A DNA stretch of 64,000 nucleotides from Epiperipatus broadwayi (GCA_028023455.1 JAQFVV010000032.1:746001-810000); one strand, 5' to 3'. Positions 12,900 to 24,550 are shown, numbered from the stretch's first letter. Notes: generated from the letters alone by a model not told the origin. Program-made: numbers and translations.

Positions 12900-13937
12900 G
12901 TGGTATCTAATAGACTTAGGGCCCCTATAATTAAACATGTACACCAATATCTAGGACATTATGGACCCAGGAAGATTGAAGAAGCAGTCTGGCACCAATT
13001 CTACTGGCCGAGAATGTATCACCAGATCATGTCCATTACGAGACAGTTTGATACCTGTGCTATTACTAAATCCCCCAACAAGTCCTACATGAGACAAATA
13101 AAACCTGTGATAGCCACTAGACCAAACGAGATCCTTGCAATAGACCACTATGACTCTTGCCCAAGTTTAAAGCATTTCAGTATTTGTTGGTCTCGTATGA
13201 TATTTTTTCCAAATACATTAAAATTTACCCAGTTCGGTCTGCAAACACCAGAAATACAACTCAGGCTCTTCAGGAAAAACAATTTCAAGAGGTAGGTAAA
13301 CCTGAAACCATACTCTCCGACCACGGTTCTGCTTTCACCTCGAAGGAGTGGAAAAACTGGATAAAGAAGCAGAACATAAATCATCATTTAACATCAATAA
13401 GAAACCTGCAGTTTAACCTGTGTGAAAGAGTCATGAGAGAAATCGGTCGACTTTTCCATGTACGTGTGTATTGACAGACCATCGGAAATGGGTTGATAAA
13501 ATTCAATACATCATGGATAGCATCAATTACACTATGAATGAATCCACGGGTTTTGCCCCTACACATCTTCACTATGGTATATCAGGCCCACCTTTTTTCC
13601 CCGCACTATCGCAAAAGAGGGGAGTACATATCAATCACAGCACAAAACAAGACAGGACCCAGAAACAACTAGAATTCATGGCACGAAATAGAATTAAAAG
13701 AGGAGGAAAGCAACATCACAATTTTAAAAGGGGGGTCAAGTATGGCTAAGATCCCCAAGAGCCAGTAATGCACCCAGGAAGAAATTCAAAAAGTTCTTCC
13801 CCTTGTACAATAGGCCATATGAGATAGTAGAAGAATGCCATGAGAATGCATTTTTACTAAAAGGGAAGGGTCTGCAAGGGAGTTACAATGCTAGACAATT
13901 AAAACCATATATATCTCCTGACCCAGGGAGATCATAG
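12900..13937 (+). pseudogene. int: retrotransposon integrase, multiply frameshifted
   Basis: Inserts element DNA into the host. Zinc-binding N-terminus: HVHQYLGHYG with the two His, then FDTC where the family has C-x2-C (first Cys now Phe). DDE core: LAIDHYDS (first Asp), TILSDHGSAFTSKEW (second Asp), CERVMREIGR (Glu). The C-terminal GPY-like part runs to the stop at 13935-13937, with YNRPYEIVEECHENAFLLKG. Frames change near 13160, 13470 and 13740. Core acidic residues survive, so decay is mostly indels. NESTGFAPTHLHYG is typical of the family. Confidence 0.88.
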
Positions 13938-14164
13938 TGAGCACATGTAGTTCAGGGTACCCGGGTAAATGACCATGATATTTTAAATATAAATTCATGA
14001 GTAACAAATAATGGATATTAATAAACTGATGTTTGATAAAATGTATCATTTTACACCCATGTTTAGATTCAAATTCTCATCCAGACTGTTCTCTGAAGTC
14101 AAACAACTTTGTAAGTTGATGCAGGTTCTGTAATATATGTGTAAACATTTTTTTATTATTTTTT

Positions 14165-14179
14165 TTAAGTGGGATGAAA
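14165..14179 (+). promoter_or_regulatory. polypurine tract of the LTR element
   Basis: AAGTGGGATGAAA immediately precedes the TGAAAC start of the 3' LTR. The purine-rich run sits exactly where plus-strand DNA synthesis is primed in LTR retrotransposons. Confidence 0.7.
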
Positions 14180-16939
14180 TGAAACAGTTAGATCGAAGAA
14201 TCGATCTTAGTTTCATGATTTTCCAAATTTTGGTATGGCAAATTTAGTACTAACCATTATTCCTACACAATGAGGCTTTGTTCATCCAAGCCACATAAAG
14301 TTAAATTGGTTGTTTTATGTTTTGTATAAATCATTGAATAAAATTTCTTGTATAGATATTGTAAATAGTAAGATATATATCGTTTGTGTGTGCTTGGTTT
14401 GTATATCAATACAAGATTATTTTAAAAAAAGAGGGAGAGAAAGTTTCATTGTGTGAAGAATTCTTTATTTAAACAGTTAAATATGTACAAATTCATAGAA
14501 AAATACTTGTACAAATTTATTTAAAAACCCTGATCAAAGGTTGCATTCCATTAAGCATTGATTTGACTATATTGTACAAAAGAAATGTATTAATTAATTG
14601 TTTTGCGAACAGAGTAAAATTGTTTAACCGTCTTAGTAATTAAATCGATTGTTAGATTATTTGTAAGGTCATTTCCTAATTGGAAATGGGTTTCAGATAA
14701 ATTGTTGAATCTTGTTATCTACAAAATGTTTGTATAAGTTGAAATGTAAGTGACATAATAGAGGGAAATTATCTTAAAACATTCCAATGTACTGAGTGGG
14801 TAGCTGAAAGTGAATATTGCTGGAGGCCAGAAAATCAAAGGAGGCAGAGTCTGAAATAAAGTAATAAATTGAGAGAATTGTGGGGACTTTTACCATTTTG
14901 GACATTACATTTTCTTCTTCTCTTTGCCATCCTGCAAAAAAAAAGAGTGCTGAAGAGCAAAATTAGAGGGTGGCCATATTAAAAAGTTACCGTGTAAACT
15001 TTAATAATGACAGGCTAGTCCAGAAAGCTGATCTCTGTCCTGCCTATTAAACCTTCTTAACCTGCTGAAATATCATGTGCATGTGGTTCCAGTTTTCTAA
15101 CCTTCATACACCTGTGGTTCCAGTTTTCTAATCTTCAATTTTGAAATCCATTATGTCATGATAAAGAATCAAAATGCATGCCTACGTTCTGAACAATCAC
15201 CATCATGAGAAAAGAGTCCAGACAAAGAAAGAATGGTAAATTTACTTTACATGAACTTTCCACTTTCTTTTAACTTCGGTCCCTTATTTAATTATGGTTA
15301 TGTTTTAATCTTGCACTAAATATGTTAATTTTTTTTTTTGCTAAAATGTCTACAATAAACCTGTTAGTAAATTTTTCCCTCCCCCTTTTTTATTTCTTTT
15401 ACTCTAGTCTTTAAATAGCAATTTGTTAAGCCTTTATATTTTATGATGACTTTTAATAAATATTTTATTTATTATTATATACATTTCGGTTTAAATTAAT
15501 GGCAATTGATATTTTTCAACTCGATTAAAGATATTTCAGGTTGCATTTAGATAATGATTATTATATTGAATAAATTTCATATGGAATAAATAATTGATTC
15601 CTTGTGTTTTGAGTTGGGGAATATCGATGTATGTATTATGGTTTTAATTAATGATGTTTTATTCTATGCCACTTGGTAGTTAATATTTAGAATTGATTTT
15701 ATTTATTTGATTGCATATTTTCTTATATGAGAGAAAGGGGAAATAATAATAAAAAGTAGCCATTATTGTATTTACTACCTTCCAAACAGTCACGAGGAGT
15801 ATGAGATTCAGAGCATAATTGATTAATAGTTAAGGATATGATCTTTTGGCTTTACCGTTTGGTTTTAAATTACTTTGTCAGACAATTACGTGGTAAAAGT
15901 TATGGAGGAATAAATGAAGTCTTATATATATTTATAAACTTACTTCGACCATTCATTACACAATGTTACTGGTTTAGTGCTACTTTTGCTTCCCATAGCT
16001 TGATTCAGTGCCTCATCTGTGACTTCAAACAAGGGAGAAAGAAATTCTTTCCTAGACTCACCTGAGGGTGTAAAGACTTGCTAAAGTGCAAGTTGCCCAG
16101 TCTTCTGTTAACGCACCACAAGCTATTACCTTTGATTTATTATATTCATCTCTAATAGCAGCTATTCACCTCACTTCTATATTTTAAAATATAAGCTTAT
16201 ACCCCATCCCCGTAATATGTGTTGGTTTGATTTTTTTTAAAATCAATGAAGTTACTTTAGTTTAATAAGAATAATTTAGTCTAATAAGGATGAAACATTC
16301 GAAGTTTTATTTTACTCTAACTCTCATATATCTCGTATATAATTAAACATGTAAATCAATCAATTGTTTCAATTTATGCTAGTGTTGTATTTAGAGAAGA
16401 AATCATTTGTGATATTGTTCACACCAAGCATGGGATACAATGGTTATAAAGTCAACCCAGAAATATCAATGAAATGTTGTTCATCAATTATAATATTTTC
16501 CATTAAAGACTAGAAGTAAACTAATTGATATTGTATATAACAAGTTAGCTGTACTGTATGTGAATATTATTTAATAGCAATAGTAATTATTAAATATTTG
16601 TATAATCTATTTTCACCTCTCTATTCATTAAAATAGTTATTTTATCGCCATTTGATTACTGTCTGTGTCAACAACCCAAGAATATATATTATATTGATCG
16701 TTTACAGCATTGAGAATACACCACACATCTATATATAAATTAGTCAGGGTTACATTGTTTATGTTTTCCAACTGAGCTAGTTTAGGCAATACCATGTACT
16801 GTGGATTCTGTTATACATTGGTCATTTGTACACGGGGTTTGGGTTTCAATTCAGTTTGGTTTCGGATTTAGTTCTGGAATCGGGCTGGGTTTGAAGTCAG
16901 TTTCTGTGTATAATTGATGGGTTGCGGTTGACCGGTACA
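14180..16939 (+). repeat. 3' LTR (2.76 kb)
   Basis: Direct repeat of the 5' LTR with the same start hairpin (14180-14215) and the same GGTACA end. It differs by scattered, mostly transition changes, small indels and an insertion near 16706 (GAGAATACACCACACATC). The 75-codon frame at 15838-16065 lies inside it. Its counterpart in the 5' LTR has an early stop, so it is not conserved coding. Confidence 0.9.
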
Positions 16940-17044
16940 ATATATATATATATATATATATCAAAAAATTATTGCCAATGTAAATGTTATTAATTAAGCA
17001 CAAATTTCTATAACCAAAAACAAATTATACTTCTAACCAATTCT

Positions 17045-17165
17045 ATATGATGAGCATGCTAATAGCTCTTAACAAACTTTTCTGAATATCCCAATCTTCA
17101 GACTGGTTTTTAGCTCTGGCTGACATCAGTGAAATGTTAGAGCATTCAGGTATTAGATTTAAAAA
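17045..17165 (+). repeat. dispersed repeat, copy A (GAGCATGC...TTTCTGAATATCC family)
   Basis: Shares GAGCATGCTAATAGCTCTTAA, TTTTCTGAATATCCC, CAGACTGGTTT and GAGCATTCAGGTATTAG with the repeats at 17480-17590 and 63045-63160. Read on the minus strand it has CACTGATG, a small AGC/GCT stem and AAAAAC, a weak hammerhead-like arrangement. Confidence 0.6.
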
Positions 17166-17367
17166 TACTATGTCAAGCTCCAGCACTCATCTAATAGATA
17201 CCTATTAAGTAGAAAATCTGAAATTTTTAGATATTCATATGTCTTTAGATCCAGCTATGGGACTGAATTAAATTAAGATACACCATATAATAATAACTTT
17301 AGCAATATAAAATCATCAAAGCCTCAAGAGCAAAATGATAATTGCAAAGAAATCAAGTCATATATCA

Positions 17368-17468
17368 TGTAGAAAATCCGATATAATCCTATCCCATCAT
17401 GGCTCGGCATTTACATCTAGGGAATGGAGAAACTGGACTATAAAACAATAACTCAACCACCACTTGAC
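17368..17468 (+). pseudogene. fragment of a second gypsy integrase
   Basis: Translates, with a stop, as ILSHHGSAFTSREWRNW followed by NHHLTS. This closely matches TILSDHGSAFTSKEWKNW...INHHLTS in the integrase at 13310-13395. The DDE-core Asp is His here. It is only about 100 bp, surrounded by unrelated repeats, so it is a relic of a related but separate insertion. Confidence 0.75.
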
Positions 17469-17479
17469 ATCAAATGTTA

Positions 17480-17590
17480 CATAATGAGCAGCTAATAGTT
17501 TTTAACAAGCTTTTCTGAATATCCTAAACCAGTCTAAGATTGGGATATTCAGAAAAGCTTGTTAAAGCTATTTGCATGCTCATTGTAGAA
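17480..17590. repeat. palindrome of the GAGCATGC repeat family
   Basis: The arms contain AACAAGCTTTTCTGAATATCC and its reverse complement GGATATTCAGAAAAGCTTG, with a loop of about 17 bp. The outer ends read ATAATGAGCAGC / GCATGCTCATTG. It is a head-to-head form of the repeat at 17045. Confidence 0.75.
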
Positions 17591-17639
17591 CATTTATAGT
17601 ATAAGCTTATTAAATATTAAATTTCAAAAATCTTACACA

Positions 17640-18725
17640 CTTTCACTTTTCAGCAAAAAAACTTTTATTATTGATTACAGTTTTGACTGTACCATGCAGT
17701 CTTCATCAGATCTACAAAATTTGAACACACATAAAAATATAACCATTAAAATACATTATTTTATATAAAATTATTAAATTCCTATCAAACTTTTAAATTT
17801 TTTAAAAATATTTCCTTACCTTTTCAATTCATATAATATCTTTAACATATTTACCATCCTATTTTATATTCTTTTAAAATCTTTTTTATCCTCTTTCTTT
17901 ATAACATATATATATATACCTGTACATATAACTTTAATACATATAACATTTACAATATAAATTAATTTTAATTACATTACTCAAAAAAATAATCACTATC
18001 AATATAATCTTTCTTTATCTTTTATTCTAACTAAATACTTATTTCCATTCATATTACCTTCTTAATTATTCCATATAAAAGCTTCTTACCTTATTCTATT
18101 CTTTCAACTTTCTCTACCCTCCATCTTACTCTAGTAATTCAACTTCTTTTTTAACTTCTCTTTCATAATCTATCCTACAGCACCCTCTATTAACAATTTT
18201 TATAACTATTAATTTTTTTTTACTATATCTATCACACCAAAAAAAAACGTCCTTTTCTCTTATACTATTATTTTATTTTATGCTATTATTATTTTACCCC
18301 TCCCCCATTCTTATTGAGATTTAATTTAATTTTCTTTATAAATATTGCTTCCTTTATTTTTCTATTCCTTATTTTATCTATGTAACTAATCATTCTAATG
18401 CTCTCTTCCCAATATTATGATCTGTTTTTATAGAACTTTTTGTTTTGCTCACATACTTATTTCTAATTCTTTTATCTTTACATATTTTACATTCTATTTA
18501 ATACACTCCATTAATATTCCTCCTCTCCTCATTAATATATTTATTATCTAATATATCCATCACATTCTTTCTCTTTCTATTCACTATTTTATACCTTATA
18601 GTATTCTTGAAAATTTTATTAATTGTTCTAATAATTGTATTAATCCCATTAACTACTCTATTATCATTAGTTTTAATTCCTATATACTTCTCTCTATTAT
18701 CTTTCTTTCTTACAACTTATTATTT
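17640..18725 (-). pseudogene. Penelope-like element remnant (GIY-YIG endonuclease and 3' terminal region)
   Basis: Read on the minus strand, 18725 to 18290 contains linker text, then NGVY*IECKICKDKRIRNKY followed by VSKTKSSIK. This is the GIY...CxxC...YxG pattern of Penelope-type GIY-YIG endonucleases. After an internal deletion come TDHNIG and KIKEAIFIKKIKFNL. Penelope elements encode a telomerase-related RT fused to this nuclease; the RT is absent here. Downstream (minus strand, about 17725-17675) is CTGATGAAGACTG, a 7-nt loop, CAGTC, then AAAAC, a near-match to the hammerhead motif found in Penelope terminal repeats. Stops and the deletion make it dead. The rest of the interval is pyrimidine-rich on the plus strand. 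Confidence 0.7.
17675..17727 (-). ncRNA. hammerhead-ribozyme-like motif in Penelope remnant
   Basis: On the minus strand the box CTGATGA is followed by the stem GACTG / CAGTC with loop CATGGTA, then AAAAC where an active ribozyme has GAAAC. Active Penelope hammerheads self-cleave element RNA. The core G-to-A change suggests this copy has decayed. Called by motif only. Confidence 0.5.
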
Positions 18726-20204
18726 CTTATTACAACTTATTGTTTAAGCTTATTAAATTAAGTCGCATGATATATGACTTGCTTTCATTGCAATTCTAAC
18801 CAATTCATAACCACTACCAAAACCAACACCATAAAAGTAATGTTATTTTCCCCAATTTAATTATTTTCAAACTTATGTTTTAGCACATCTATAATAGACA
18901 TTTTATAGTCCTGATTTCCAGAATGAACAGCTCTGGGGTTTTTTAATTTCAAATTGCAAGCAACATTTTTGGTTCTCTGACTTAACTGAAGATTTGAAAG
19001 CACTGTTTTTCTGAATAAATTTTCAACACAAATGCCATAAGAACATACTTTTAGGCATTAATTCAATAATAAGTGTTTCTGAAAACAGTCAATATATCAT
19101 ATTTTTATCTGTTATAATGATTTATAATATTTTGTCCATGGTATAAGTTAAAGTAATCTTTATTCTTTATTCTTTTTTCATTGTTTGATAATTTTAAACA
19201 CTGTTCAGGGAAATAATGTCTCATCAAATACAGTTACTTATTTCAAGCATCTCTGTGTATACTAGTGTGAATCTCTTTTCTTCTTTACACTGATTTATTA
19301 TATATTATTTTTATTATCTATTTTTTATAATACAGTACATTAGAAAATTCAAAAAAAATAAGAGAAGATGCTAAACTTAAAGTTGTGGTCGTCATTGTTG
19401 GGATTCGTGAAGTACTGACTAAAATAAAAACTATATTGCATTACATAATATCTGCTTATAACATAGAAACCACATGGTGGCGATGATAGTAAAAGTATTT
19501 TAATTCTACAAAGATATCATTTTTTAGTATAAAATTTGCATAAAATATCTATAGATTAAAGATGTTTTGTCAGTTAATAAAAAAATTAAATTTGTTTAAT
19601 GATTATAAAATCTCCAATAGTAATTTAGAAATCTTTTACTTTCATTTTGCTATAAATTTAATTTTTCCACTCCATTTCAGCTTGAATAATCAATAGATGG
19701 TTTATTGAGATGCAGAATAAGTCTTTATATGGTACTGTCCTATCCATATTATAGATTAGTTTCTAACTTATGGATTTCATCAATGAGAAGTTTTGGACTG
19801 TATCCAATGCATCTATTTTTTTTTTGGGGGGGGGGGGATCTACTGCGACTTTTTTTCAGAAGGCATTTTTTATTCTTTTTTTGTGATCAAATTACCAGTC
19901 TAAAATTCAAAAACAACTTAAGATTTTGAATCTAAACCAAATTTCTTCTATAATTGTATAGATCTGATATTATTTCAAAATTTGCATACTTTAGAGAGCA
20001 TAATTTTTTAATCACTGTGGTATTTATATTTTTTGATCCCAAATTATTTTAAAACCAAAAAAAATATGTATTGCCATTTTACATGACACTTTTAAATAGA
20101 AATCTATTTATTCTAATTACTTTAGCTTATACCAGATGGCAGAACTTGAGAAAGAGAAATAGATTTTTACTTAGAAGTATTGTGTAAGCTAAAATCTTGC
20201 AGTA
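18726..20204. other. AT-rich, no gene; poly-G run
   Basis: About 1.5 kb. At 18745-18795 a segment (GATATATGACTTG...) is inverted relative to 17340-17375, so it may mark an outer repeat around the Penelope remnant. Around 19812-19838 a T-run abuts a 12-base G-run. The 74-codon frame over this point is low-complexity. Nothing else is supported. Confidence 0.5.
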
Positions 20205-20536
20205 TTAATAATTTTTATTAGTCATTCACTAGTTAAAAATTATCCACTTAATTAATAATATTACTGTAATGTAATTTCCATTATACCACTCCCACACAAG
20301 ATAAGAACTGATTTCTATCCATTTTTAATACCTTGTGGAGGGATGTAATTATAAACAGATGTATGATCTCTAAGATATATATCTAAACTAGCACTCATTA
20401 GTTGACACAGATCACAATCTCTTCCATATATCTTTATCATTATTCAGTATATATAGATAGTCAATTACTATAGTTTAAATGATAAGTGACAAACTTATTG
20501 CCCTCACAACTCTGACACAAATCACTTGATGAAAGT

Positions 20537-20604
20537 ATATCATACCATTTATAACTTTTTTTAACACTTTAACAAAAAAAAAGTTGTAAATAGTATGATA
20601 TATA
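20537..20604. repeat. short palindrome
   Basis: ATATCATACCATTTATAACT and AGTTGTAAATAGTATGATAT form arms around a ~20-bp loop of T and A runs. It lies inside the repeat cluster. Confidence 0.7.
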
Positions 20605-20702
20605 AAAGTATAAAACAATACATAGGAAAAGGAAGAAGAAAAAGAAAAGTATATTACTTCCATAAGAAGTTGATTATAAATTTTATTAAACGCTCACTAT
20701 TA

Positions 20703-20906
20703 TTTCAGTAATAGTAGGCTGTAAACCTTAGCAATGAGCATCTGAAAAAATCGTCACTAGGGACCTCTGTAGGTCTTTAAAACACATGCTTACGCTATGG
20801 ATTCTCTCTTTTCTTCATAGTGTAAGCATGTGTTTTAAAGACCTACAGAGGTACCTAGTGACGATTTTTTCAGACGCTCATTGCTAAGGTTTACAGCCTT
20901 GTTAAA
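20703..20906. repeat. foldback element, ~80-bp near-perfect arms
   Basis: Left arm about 20709-20795: GGCTGTAAACCTTAGCAATG ... CACATGCTTAC. Right arm about 20820-20900 is its reverse complement, ending GTTTACAGCC. The arms are almost identical and the loop is short, so a cruciform or hairpin RNA is likely. AAGAAGTTGAT occurs on both sides (20664 and 20913). The family also has a short member at 2462-2557. Confidence 0.85.
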
Positions 20907-22149
20907 ACTATAAGAAGTTGATGGAAGTTTATTAATATTTTTTATTAGTTATTGATTAGACTAGAAATTATTCACCTTTAATAATATTTCTGTAGTATAA
21001 TTTTTACTACATCATTCTTACACATTAAGTGGATAAATGAATAATTTCTAGTATGATGAATGATTAATAAAAATTATTAATATACTTCCATCAAAATGAT
21101 TTGTGTCAAAATTGTGAGGGCATTAAATTTGACACTTATCAATTAATCTGTAGTAATTGGCTGTCTACATATGCTGAACAATGATAAAAATGAGTGTAAA
21201 CATTATGATCTGGGCCAATTGAAAAGTGCTGGTTCAGCATATAATGTGCATATTGGTAATCATACCTAATGTTTTTGATCATGTATTTATAATTACAACT
21301 CTCCACAAGATGTTACAAGTGAATAGAAAGTAGCCCCTTCCTTGCATGTTCATGGTGTAGTAAAAATTACACTACAAAAATATTATTCATTAAGTGGATA
21401 ACAAAATTATTAATATACTTTCATAAAGCGATTTGGATCAAAGTTGTGAAGGAAGGAAGTTTGACACATTAATTAACCTGTAGTAATTGGCTATCAAGGA
21501 TAAGTGTAAACATTATGATTTAGGCCAACTTACGACACCTGATTCAGCATGTAATGTGCAAATTGGTGATTTTATAACTTTTTCACATGTCTTTGGGCCT
21601 ATGTTTATAATTGCAACTCTTTGCAGAATGTTAAAAATAGAAATTAGCCCATTTCTTGCATGTTCATGGTGTAGTGAAAATTACACTACAGAAATATTAT
21701 TTATTAAATGAATAATTTCTAGTCTAACAAATGACTAATATCAAATATTTGTGTCAAAATTGTGAGTGCAGTAAGTTTGACACATCAATTAGTCTAAACT
21801 AATTTGCTATCTATATATACTGTAAATGATAAAGATATATGTAAGAGATTGTGGTCTGAACCATCTAATGAGTGCTAGTTCAGCAGAAATGATGCTCTTG
21901 AAGATTATACATCTCTTTTATATATCTTTGGTCATATTTTAATTATACCCCTCCACAAGGTGTTAAAAGCCGATAGAAATCAGTCAACACCTTGCTTAAG
22001 AATAGTGTAGTGAAAATTATTATAGAAATATTATTCATTAAGATCATGCAATGTTTTGTTCGTTTTTATTTTTTTTATTTGAAAATGTAAATACAAAAGA
22101 TCAGTACATATTTAATTACTAATCAGTATTTTATATTAAGCTCAGTTTT

Positions 22150-24550
22150 TAAAACAATATGTGAAATTATAGTAGTGCATACTAAACCTGCAATGAAGAG
22201 AAGATAGGAGACCTTTTCACATGTGTAATCTTGCAATTGAAAGAAAATAAACCCTTTAATGTATATTGAAAAGCGTGAAAATGTGATTCTCTTTTTCAAA
22301 ACCTGATTTGATTGGAATTATTTTGCTTTATTTATATTTATCAATTGCAAAAACGTCTTTTTTCCCCCAAATCTACTTGGATTGCTGTTATTTTGGCTTT
22401 TTTATATTTGACAATTGACAAAAAAATTGCCTATTATTCCTTCAATCAAGAAAAGATAGGAGGCCTTTTCACATGTGTAATCTTGCGGTTGAAAGAAAAT
22501 AATCTTTGTGGCAATGTATATTGAAAAACATGTCGAAAATGTGTGACTCTCTTTATAATAGCTTACTAGTTTTAACAAGTAGGATACGAATTCATCTAAT
22601 ATGTTTGTTTACTTGCTTTTTCTTACTGAATTCTTTACATTTTTCATTTCAATTTGATTTGTAAAAGATTTTAAATATGTATAGAAAATATGTGAAATAC
22701 AATATTAAAATGTCTTTCATGTAATTCCCAAAAGTCGATGTCTTCATGAATATTTTTACAAAATGTCAGCAGTCTATGAGATCGAAAAAAAAAAGTTTAT
22801 TTTTATTTTACATCTATGGTATCTATTTTTTAAACTATTTACAATAAAACAAGATTTTTTTCTCTTTCTTCCTTTTCCTGTTTGTTAAACAATTTGATAA
22901 TTTTGGCTTTTTTTATGTCCAAGTAAAAAATAGTCGGATATTACTTCTCCAGATAAACACCAATGGATTTTAAAACTATTTAGAACAGACCACAAAAATT
23001 CTATCTACAAATATTGCAGATCGAATAGAAAACCTGAATTTGATTATTGTGTAGTCAATCTGGGGTTCAAATCTGGGTCAGTTAATTATATCAATTATAT
23101 CAGAACGATCTTTAAGCCAATCTAGCTAGAATTCTTAACTGCAATAAACAAGGAAGAAAAACAACAAGCTCTTGTCACACACACACACACACACACCCAT
23201 TTGTCAGTTGCAAAACCTTTTTTTACATGTTTTTTCCCCAAAATCTGCTTTGATTGCTTTATTTTGTGTTCTTTAGATTTGAAAATTGATGAAAGTCTTT
23301 TTTTCACCAACAAAACATCAACAAGGTTGAATTCTTCCTCAACAGTGGATGTTTGGTGATGTATGCAGAGAGATCATGGCAGTTAAAGATCAAACAATGG
23401 TGACACTTAGAATTTGATGGATCCAGAAAATACACTTCACAGTCCAAACACTACCGGGTTGACAAAAGAAACAGCCGAGCAGGAGTAACATCAACCCAAT
23501 CCTTTCCAAATTTATGTGGCATCATTTGCACAAAAATGATTCCACATTTTTCTCTAGACTCAACAACATATAAAACAATTTTTTTCACCTGCATGAAGAA
23601 AAGTCTTACAGTTGATATATATTTATTGTTGTGAATTATTTTTGTGTATTTACAAAAAAAAAGATGGGTTTCTTAAAATTTTGGTTATTCAATTTTTCCA
23701 CCTGCATGAAAAACGGTAATAAAAGTTTTATAATTTATTTATTGGTCTGAATTATATGTTTTGTTTGGGTTTTTTTTAAATCCAAAAAAATACATTTTAT
23801 AGTATTTTTCTGGAAAATCTTGACACAGTTTGCAATCATGCTCATTTTGGAGGAAACATTTGTGTCAATTTTCTGTGGTAATGAAAATTCAATTGCTTCG
23901 TTTGAATGTGATTAATTACTATTATTTATTACAATGTAAATAGCATATATATATATATATATTATGTGTTTTTGTAAATATTATTTAATAAAATTATAAT
24001 TTAGTGATTGTTTTATGCATCTATAAAGTACCATTTGGGAGTTGATTCGGGATTTGATTTTAATCTATTTTTGGGGACTGAGAACATGTAGTTTTTAAGA
24101 TAGATCAAAAAAGTTTTTGCATGTTCGTGTCAATCTGCCAATAACTTTGTAAATCTTGCAAAAAGTGTACCTGTTTTTGATATGTGTTTTTAAAAAACTA
24201 TTTCTACACATTTTTGAAATTGATTGAATTAAGTGTCAAAGCTTTGTTGTCTATGTACATATAGATTTCCATAGAAGTATGTGCATATCTCATATAATAT
24301 TTATTTTTTGGTCCTTTTTTAAAAATATTGTGTACTATTTTTGCAATGAAGAAAAGATAGGAGGGTTTTTCACATTTGTAACAATGCATTGGAAACTTTG
24401 TAATGTTTAATAACTTTGTAAATGGTTGCCAAAATAACAACATTAAAAAGTTACCAGTGTATTGATACCCATGTGAAAAGACCTCTTATTTTCTCTTTGT
24501 TGCAGGTTTAGTACATAAATACTGAAATTATTGTGGTATTAAATTCATAT
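22150..24550. mobile_element. possible TIR-bounded DNA element, ~2.4 kb
   Basis: The left end (22175-22235: ACTAAACCTGCAATGAAGAG, then AGACCTTTTCACATG) is inverted at the right end (24470-24535: CATGTGAAAAGACCTCTT, then TGCAGGTTTAGTA). Sub-terminal copies occur at 22440-22475 and 24340-24375. Between them, 23330-23600 is less AT-rich and on the minus strand gives short pieces such as FVQMMPHKFGKDWVDVTP, not recognised. No transposase is identifiable. It could be a non-autonomous TIR element or merely clustered repeats. A (CA)n run lies at 23176-23197. Confidence 0.4.

Larger units (their letters stand above)
6036..16939 (+). mobile_element. Ty3/gypsy-type LTR retrotransposon, full length, inactive
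   Basis: Two direct repeats of about 2.7 kb, each starting TGAAAC and ending GGTACA, flank a 5.4-kb internal region. That region encodes gag, aspartic protease, reverse transcriptase, RNase H and integrase in that order on the plus strand, the Ty3/gypsy (Metaviridae-type) order. No env-like frame follows integrase. A purine-rich tract precedes the 3' LTR. Insertion was into a TA microsatellite (TA runs on both sides), so the target duplication cannot be resolved. Every coding region has frameshifts or stops, so the copy is dead. The LTRs still align closely, with five differences in the first ~180 bases, mostly transitions. LTRs this long are unusual for the group. Confidence 0.9.
20205..22045. 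repeat. cluster of ~340-bp repeat units, direct and inverted
   Basis: Units share TTTGTGTCA, TTGTGAGGGCA, TAGTAATTG, GTAAACATTATGAT, a GGCCAA block, CAGCATATAATGTGC and ATTATTCATTAAGTGG. I place them at 20205-20545 (inverted), 20915-21035 (inverted, partial), about 21055-21395, 21396-21715 and 21716-22045 (direct). The core (CTGG..CAA, then GGTTCAGCAT, then CATATTGGT) also occurs in the dispersed repeats at 30060-30140 and 62440-62520. Identity between units is moderate, so this is an old array. The frame at 21487-21711 lies within a unit. Confidence 0.75.

Noticed and set aside
15838-16065. 75-codon frame inside the 3' LTR
   Set aside because: The matching stretch of the 5' LTR has an early stop, so the frame is not conserved. 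One alternative frame gives LALPFGF, reminiscent of RT, but nothing around it supports that.
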